Positions 59,231 through 64,000 of a stretch of 64,000 nt of DNA are shown here, piece after piece. Source of the DNA: JAOBAU01 sp034667465 (GTDB taxonomy: Bacteria; Acidobacteriota; Thermoanaerobaculia; Gp7-AA8); assembly GCA_034667465.1 (NCBI GenBank), contig JAXDJV010000012.1, positions 62,001 to 126,000 on the forward strand, in the 5' to 3' direction. The notes below the pieces were generated by a model that saw only the letters and a program-made list of their open reading frames with translations, had not been told where the DNA came from and did no database searches. The position numbers were made by a program, and so were the translations under genes. Every line of letters begins with the position of its first letter. Position 1 is the first letter of the stretch.

Positions 59231-60544
59231 CTATCTCTTCATCAGCTCCAGCACCATCGTCGTCAGCGCGCGGACGCCGGTGCGCAGGGTCGGCTCCGGC
59301 AGCGGCGCCCACTTGCTCGAATGCAGTGCCGGCAGCGGACCGCCGGCTGCGAGCTTCGCCGGATCGACGGCGCCGAGGTGGAGGAGCGCCGTAGGGATTT
59401 TGCGATCGACGCCGAAGAGACCGAAGTCCTCGCTCACCATCAGCGGATCGATTTTGATCACGTTCGCGTCGCCGAGCACCGGACGAAGCGCTTTCGCCAG
59501 CCGCTCCGTCAGCGCCGGATCGTTGTACGTCGACGCCACCGATTCGTGCTCGAGCACTTCGACGACCGGCAGGCGATCGTCGGGAAATCCGGCGGCGATG
59601 GCGGTGCCGCGCGCGATCCGCTCGATGGCCGCCAGGACGTTCTTTCGTACTTCCGGCTTGTAGGTGCGGACGGTCAGAAGGAGCTGCACTTCATCCGGAA
59701 TGATGTTCCGCTTGGTGCCGCCGTGAATCGCGCCGACCGTGACCACGACCGGATCGAGCGGCGAGTTCTGGCGGCTGACGATCGTCTGCAGCGCGATGAC
59801 GATCTGCGCCGCGAGCACGACCGGATCTTTCGTTTTCTGTGGCGAGGCGCCGTGTCCGCCGAGGCCGCGAACGGTGATGTTGACGGAGTCGCCGGAAGCC
59901 AGCGCGTAACCGGGCGTGTAGCCGATCGTGCCGGCGGCGAGATCGGCGGAGTCGTGCAGCGCGATCGCGTATGCCGGCTGCGGGAAACGTTCGTAAAGGC
60001 GATCGTCCAGCATCGCCTTCGCCCCTTTCACGACTTCTTCCGCAGGCTGACCGACGAGCAGCACCGTGCCGTGCCAGCGATCCTTCAGCTGCGCCAGCAT
60101 CGACGCCGTTCCCATCAGCGTGGTCATGTGAATGTCGTGACCGCACGCGTGCATCACCGCGACGTCATCGCCGGACGGACTCTTCGCGCGCGCCGTGCTC
60201 GCGTACGGAAGTCCGGTTTGCTCGAGCACCGGCAGCGCGTCCATGTCGCTGCGGACGAGCACCACCGGACCGTCGCCGTTTTTCATCATCGCCACGACGC
60301 CGTACGACGTCAGCGACGGATCGTCGTACTTTCCGACGTGATCGGTGACGCTGTAGCCAAGCTCGCGCAAACGCGCCGCGAGGAGCGCCGACGATTTCGC
60401 TTCCTGCGTCGAGAGCTCAGGCGCGGCGTGGAGTTTCTTGTACGTCTCGACGAGCGACGGCAGCTCTTTGTCGACGAGCGCATCAAGCGACTGCGCGAAA
60501 GACGGGACGGCGATGAATGCGAGAAGGACGAGCGCACGTTTCAT
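59231..60544 (-). CDS. Secreted M20D amidohydrolase/carboxypeptidase
   Basis: 437 residues; signal peptide about 1-17 (LVLLAFIAVPSFAQ). M20D signatures: HAAPELSTQE, LVRSDMDALPVLEQTGLPYAS, MHACGHDIHMTTLMGTA, QPAEEVVKGAKAMLDD, the lid GGHGASP, and the C-terminal MVSEDFGLFG. This is the IAA-amino acid hydrolase/hippurate hydrolase group, cleaving N-acyl amino acids or amides with two metal ions. TACCCT on the minus strand ends 7 bases before ATG. Confidence 0.95.
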   Translation of the reverse strand: MKRALVLLAFIAVPSFAQSLDALVDKELPSLVETYKKLHAAPELSTQEAKSSALLAARLRELGYSVTDHVGKYDDPSLTSYGVVAMMKNGDGPVVLVRSDMDALPVLEQTGLPYASTARAKSPSGDDVAVMHACGHDIHMTTLMGTASMLAQLKDRWHGTVLLVGQPAEEVVKGAKAMLDDRLYERFPQPAYAIALHDSADLAAGTIGYTPGYALASGDSVNITVRGLGGHGASPQKTKDPVVLAAQIVIALQTIVSRQNSPLDPVVVTVGAIHGGTKRNIIPDEVQLLLTVRTYKPEVRKNVLAAIERIARGTAIAAGFPDDRLPVVEVLEHESVASTYNDPALTERLAKALRPVLGDANVIKIDPLMVSEDFGLFGVDRKIPTALLHLGAVDPAKLAAGGPLPALHSSKWAPLPEPTLRTGVRALTTMVLELMKR

Positions 60545-60567
60545 GCGCGCAAGGGTACATGAGGCTG

Positions 60568-62838
60568 CTAGGCGCCGGTCGCTTCGTTTGCGGCGACGTC
60601 CGCCGCGAGGACGACCTGATTGCGGCCGTTCTTCTTCGCCTGGTAGAGCGCGATGTCGGCGTGGTTGATCAGATCGGCGTTCGTCTCGCCATCTTCCGGG
60701 AAGATGGCCACGCCGATGCTGACGGTGATTCGCAGCGCGCGTCCGACCTGCTCCATCGCGAACTCGCGCCGCCCGACCAGCTCGCGCAAGCGATTCGCCG
60801 CATCGCGCGCCGCGACGCCGCGCGTCTCCGGAAAAATGATCGCGAACTCTTCGCCGCCGTAACGCGCCACGACGTCCATGTCGCGCACGTTCGTCAGGAG
60901 CTCGTCGACCAGGCCTTTCAGGATTTCGTCGCCGACCGGATGGCCGAACGTGTCGTTGAAGCGTTTAAAGAAGTCGATGTCGAGCATCGCCAGGACGAAC
61001 TGATGTCCGGTTCGCTGATGCCGATGAATTTCCTTCGCGAGCGCTTCCTGGAAGTAGCGATGGTTGTACGCGGGCGTCAGTGCATCGATGGCGGTGAGGC
61101 GTTTGATCTCTTCGTACTGCCGCGCCGACTGCAGCGCCGTCACGGCCTGGACGGCGAAGATCTCGAGCGTCTTCAGCTTCTCCATCGTCGGCACGCGGCG
61201 ATCGTGCGGCTCGCGCACCGAGAGGTAGCCGATGACCTGATCGGCGCTCATCAGCGGAACCATGATCATGTCGTTCTCGTGCCATTCGGCGACGAGCTTT
61301 TCACCGGTGTCGTCAGGCCGCACGAAGAAACCGTGCTCGCTCTGCACGAGCGCGGTATGCGAAACGAAGAACGAGCCCGAGATGCGGAACTCTTCGTTGA
61401 AGAACGCGCGAATCTCGCTCGACGAGACGTGCTTCTTCCGCACCTCCTCCCACACGTCATCGAGTCCTGCGTGCGCGCGGCGTACGAACTCGTCTTTCTT
61501 CGGATCGAAGAGCGCGAAGACGACGACTTCGAATCCGAGCGCGGTCCGTACCGCCAGCGCGATGCGGGTCAGCATGGCGTCGATATCGAACGAGCCGATC
61601 AGTCCGTTCGACACTTCGAGAATCGTCGACATCGTCGCGGCCTGCGCTTCGAGCTGCTCGGTCTTGTCGCGCATCTCGCGGCGCAGCAGCTGGTCCTGCA
61701 GCGACACCGCGGTCTGATTGACGAGCAGCGTGAGCAGATTGAGATTGCCGGTCTTGATGATCGATGCGTCTTCGGTCTCGTAGATGAGGATGCCGTAGAT
61801 GACCTCGACGGTCTGAATGCCGATGAGCACCTGGATGCCGCTGCCGTTCGACAGCGGAAAGCGGCGCAGCTCGTTCTGAAACACGAAGGCGCGACTCGGC
61901 GCCGACTGCGCGAAGCCGGCGGAGTCGACCCAGCGGCCGATCTCCTGATCGGTCGGCAGACACTCGCCATATCGATAGACCGTTCCGGCGATCTCCGGAT
62001 TCATCTCCCACGTCACGACCGCGCACGCTTTCAGTTTCGCCAGTCCGCCAAGCAGCGACACCATGCGCCGCAGCGTCTCTTCATCGCCCTCCGCGGAGAG
62101 AATCTGCGCCGCGCTCTCCGTGAGAATCGACAGCTCGCGATTGCGGCGAATCAGCTCCGCGTTCTGCTTCTCCGCCGCCGATTCGCGACGCAGCGCGTAT
62201 GCGACGAGCAGCATCGGCAAATACGCGGCCGCGAATCCGAGTCCGCCGTATGCGGCGAAGCTCATCACTTCGAGTCCGACGATCGGACTGACCAGCAGCA
62301 GCGTCCGCGTCTGCGACGCCAGCGTGCTGCGGAAGTCGAGCGGACCGCGCTCTTCATCGAGATAGCGTCGGATCGACGCGAAGATCAGATGCACGACGAC
62401 GCAGCCGATCATCAGCAGGATGTAGCCGGAGACTTTGGCCATCAGTGGCGCGCTGCGCGCGACGGCCGACGCGTACAGCAGCGTGACGACGTAGTACGAG
62501 AGTCCGAGCTCGGCAGCTTCGTAGAACGGCTCGATGCGGCGCGCGGTGCGGTCGACGATCGCGTCGTATGTGCAGCGCAAACCGATACCGGCGAACACCG
62601 GGATGATCGCCACGACCGGATCGTGGTAGAGGATCATCGCCGCGAAGACCGGCGCCGCTTCGAAGCCGATCGAGCGCTCGTCGACGCGCAGGAACGACGA
62701 GAGCATGACCAGCGCGGTGAAGAAAAGGAGCGCGCGCGGCGAGGCGGTCGGCGCCGTCATCAACTCCAATGCAACGCACGCCGTGGCCACAACGATGGCC
62801 GCGACGTAATACGTGCGAAGCAGTGAAGAACGTTGCAT
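60568..62838 (-). CDS. Membrane GGDEF diguanylate cyclase with MASE-like and GAF domains
   Basis: 756 residues from ATG 62838. The N-terminal about 220 residues have seven or eight transmembrane helices (MASE-type sensory region). Two GAF-like domains follow (about residues 250-400 and 425-580). The GGDEF domain occupies about 590-745: ALTPAYNHRYFQEAL, DIDFFKRFNDTFGHPVGDEIL, and the active site RYGGEEFAIIFPET. An RxxD inhibitory site (RDMD) lies five residues before GGEEF, so product inhibition is possible. It makes cyclic di-GMP. TACAAT (minus, 62872-62867) lies about 28 bases upstream of ATG. Confidence 0.95.
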   Translation of the reverse strand: MQRSSLLRTYYVAAIVVATACVALELMTAPTASPRALLFFTALVMLSSFLRVDERSIGFEAAPVFAAMILYHDPVVAIIPVFAGIGLRCTYDAIVDRTARRIEPFYEAAELGLSYYVVTLLYASAVARSAPLMAKVSGYILLMIGCVVVHLIFASIRRYLDEERGPLDFRSTLASQTRTLLLVSPIVGLEVMSFAAYGGLGFAAAYLPMLLVAYALRRESAAEKQNAELIRRNRELSILTESAAQILSAEGDEETLRRMVSLLGGLAKLKACAVVTWEMNPEIAGTVYRYGECLPTDQEIGRWVDSAGFAQSAPSRAFVFQNELRRFPLSNGSGIQVLIGIQTVEVIYGILIYETEDASIIKTGNLNLLTLLVNQTAVSLQDQLLRREMRDKTEQLEAQAATMSTILEVSNGLIGSFDIDAMLTRIALAVRTALGFEVVVFALFDPKKDEFVRRAHAGLDDVWEEVRKKHVSSSEIRAFFNEEFRISGSFFVSHTALVQSEHGFFVRPDDTGEKLVAEWHENDMIMVPLMSADQVIGYLSVREPHDRRVPTMEKLKTLEIFAVQAVTALQSARQYEEIKRLTAIDALTPAYNHRYFQEALAKEIHRHQRTGHQFVLAMLDIDFFKRFNDTFGHPVGDEILKGLVDELLTNVRDMDVVARYGGEEFAIIFPETRGVAARDAANRLRELVGRREFAMEQVGRALRITVSIGVAIFPEDGETNADLINHADIALYQAKKNGRNQVVLAADVAANEATGA

Positions 62839-62909
62839 GAAGTTCCCGTGGCGGCGGAAGGACGTAATTGTAGCTGATACGGACGGCGAGGGCGTTCCGT
62901 ACCGATGCG

Positions 62910-62915
62910 TATAAT
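62910..62915 (+). promoter_or_regulatory. -10 box TATAAT of gatB
   Basis: Consensus TATAAT, 8 bases before ATG 62924, so the predicted transcription start falls at or next to the A of the start codon. No recognisable -35 box is present 17 bases upstream. Confidence 0.58.
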
Positions 62916-62923
62916 CCGCCGCC

Positions 62924-64000
62924 ATGTCGGGCAAGTGGGAAGCGGTCATCGGACTCGAGGTCCACGCGCGTCTGCTGACGACCACCAAAATCTTCTGCGG
63001 CTGCTCTCCCGCGTTCGGCGCTCCCCCCAACACACACGTCTGCCCGATCTGCCTCGGCTATCCCGGCTCGCTTCCTGTGCTGAACCGGAAAGCGGTCGAG
63101 CTCGCGATTCGCATGGGACTGGCCACCGACTGCGAAGTCCATCCGCGCTCCGTCTTCGCGCGCAAGAACTACTTCTACCCCGACCTGCCGAAGGGCTATC
63201 AGATCTCGCAGTTCGATCGGCCGATCGCGACGAACGGACGCATCGGCGACGTCCGCATCCGCCGCATTCACATGGAAGAAGACGCCGGGAAGCTGATGCA
63301 TCACGGCGACGGCTCGCTCGTCGATCTGAACCGCGCCGGCACGCCGCTCGTCGAGATCGTGACGGAGCCCGACATCGCCAATGCTGATGATGCGGTCGCG
63401 TATCTGACGCGTCTTCGTCAGGTGCTGATGTACACCGGCGCGTGCGACGGCAACATGGAAGAGGGATCGCTGCGCTGCGACGCGAACGTTTCCGTCCGGC
63501 GCGAAGGGGAACCGTTAGGCACACGCACCGAAACGAAAAACCTGAACTCGTTCCGCTATGTCGGACGCGCGATCGAACATGAGGTCGAGCGGCAGATCGC
63601 GGTGCTCGAGAGCGGCGGAAAGATCGATCAGGAAACGCGGCTCTACGACGTCGCCGCCGGCGAGACGCGAGTGATGCGCTCGAAAGAGGAAGCGCACGAC
63701 TATCGTTACTTTCCCGATCCCGATCTGCTGACGCTCGACGTCGAGCCGTCGCAGATCGAAGAGATTCGCCGCGCGCTGCCGGAGTTGCCGGCGCCGCGAG
63801 CGGCGCGCTATCAGCGTGACTTCGGCCTCAGCGTGAAAGATGCAGAGGCGCTCGTGGTGACGAAAGCGCTGGCGGAGTACTACGAAGCGGTGGCGGCGGA
63901 GGCGGCGAATCCGAAAGCGGCGGCGAACTGGGTGCGCAACGAAGTGCTGCGCGTGCTCAATGAAGAGAAGGTCGAGCTCGAGGAGTATCGCGTCACGCCG
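62924..64000 (+). CDS. gatB: Aspartyl/glutamyl-tRNA(Asn/Gln) amidotransferase subunit B, 3' end missing
   Basis: 359 residues are visible before the window ends. Starts MSGKWEAVIGLEVHARLLT. Conserved GatB elements: two zinc-type Cys pairs (CGCSPAFGAPPNTHVCPIC), YPGSLPVLNRKAVELA, ARKNYFYPDLPKGYQISQFD, LVEIVTEPDI, EGSLRCDANVSVR, TETKNLNSF and HDYRYFPDPDLL. It binds Glu-tRNA(Gln) or Asp-tRNA(Asn) and activates the acyl group for amidation with GatA and GatC. The tail domain is missing. Preceded by a consensus TATAAT box 8 bases upstream. Confidence 0.97.
   Translation, partial: MSGKWEAVIGLEVHARLLTTTKIFCGCSPAFGAPPNTHVCPICLGYPGSLPVLNRKAVELAIRMGLATDCEVHPRSVFARKNYFYPDLPKGYQISQFDRPIATNGRIGDVRIRRIHMEEDAGKLMHHGDGSLVDLNRAGTPLVEIVTEPDIANADDAVAYLTRLRQVLMYTGACDGNMEEGSLRCDANVSVRREGEPLGTRTETKNLNSFRYVGRAIEHEVERQIAVLESGGKIDQETRLYDVAAGETRVMRSKEEAHDYRYFPDPDLLTLDVEPSQIEEIRRALPELPAPRAARYQRDFGLSVKDAEALVVTKALAEYYEAVAAEAANPKAAANWVRNEVLRVLNEEKVELEEYRVTP

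Noticed and set aside
60517..62826. 769-residue open frame antisense to the GGDEF gene
   Set aside because: Arg/Asp-rich shadow; the minus strand encodes clear MASE, GAF and GGDEF domains.

Overview
The window is 64 kb of dense, high-GC (about 60%) bacterial chromosome. Gene content points to a free-living, proteolytic, respiratory bacterium with outer-membrane features: several secreted S9 peptidases, an M16 pair, an M43 metalloprotease, M20 enzymes, an ABC permease fused to an M1 aminopeptidase, a sortilin-like beta-propeller lipoprotein, a Ser/Thr kinase with a TPR-type tail, and a diheme cytochrome c. This mix, with the GTCATCCCGAGCG-type intergenic palindromes, resembles Acidobacteriota (Thermoanaerobaculia/Vicinamibacteria-like). 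That placement is inference only. No rRNA, tRNA, CRISPR, prophage or insertion sequence was seen.

Layout. 1-4.3 kb: end of an S9 peptidase, a secreted HMA-thioredoxin fusion, a barrel-like exported protein whose frame carries two TGA codons just after the signal peptide (candidate UxxU selenoprotein), and a membrane protein. 4.3-8.6 kb: DUF6526 protein and dnaE. 8.6-16.6 kb: membrane proteins, a frameshifted rof-like gene, an EVE / macro / degenerate-receiver operon, an aminotransferase operon. 16.6-24 kb: receptor-like Ser/Thr kinase, hydrolase plus ychF, glucokinase with a DUF4287/SRPBCC protein, eIF1/SUI1 homologue, methyltransferase. 24-32.5 kb: M16 pair, propeller lipoprotein, M43 protease, YdcF-like protein. 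32.5-42.5 kb: GDSL esterase, ABC exporter genes, SH3/TonB lipoprotein, typA, plant-type polyphenol oxidase, beta-helix and Calx-beta/IPT proteins. 42.5-55.4 kb: S9 peptidase, sirtuin and DinB, membrane glycosyltransferase, dipeptidase, cytochrome c, ABC ATPase with permease-M1 fusion. 55.4-64 kb: S9 peptidase, ZIP transporter, response regulator, M20 amidohydrolase, GGDEF protein, start of gatB.

Three non-gene patterns stand out. (1) About 17 genes start 4-10 nt, mostly 6-8 nt, after a TANNNT -10-like box, which implies leaderless mRNAs; several divergent pairs share overlapping, oppositely oriented boxes. (2) Five intergenic hairpins have arms of tandem 7-mers, and at least three of them share a centre containing AAAGGC and GACGCGAAGCG-like sequence. 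(3) The two TGA codons at 2380 and 2389 are followed by hairpins that fit bacterial SECIS geometry.
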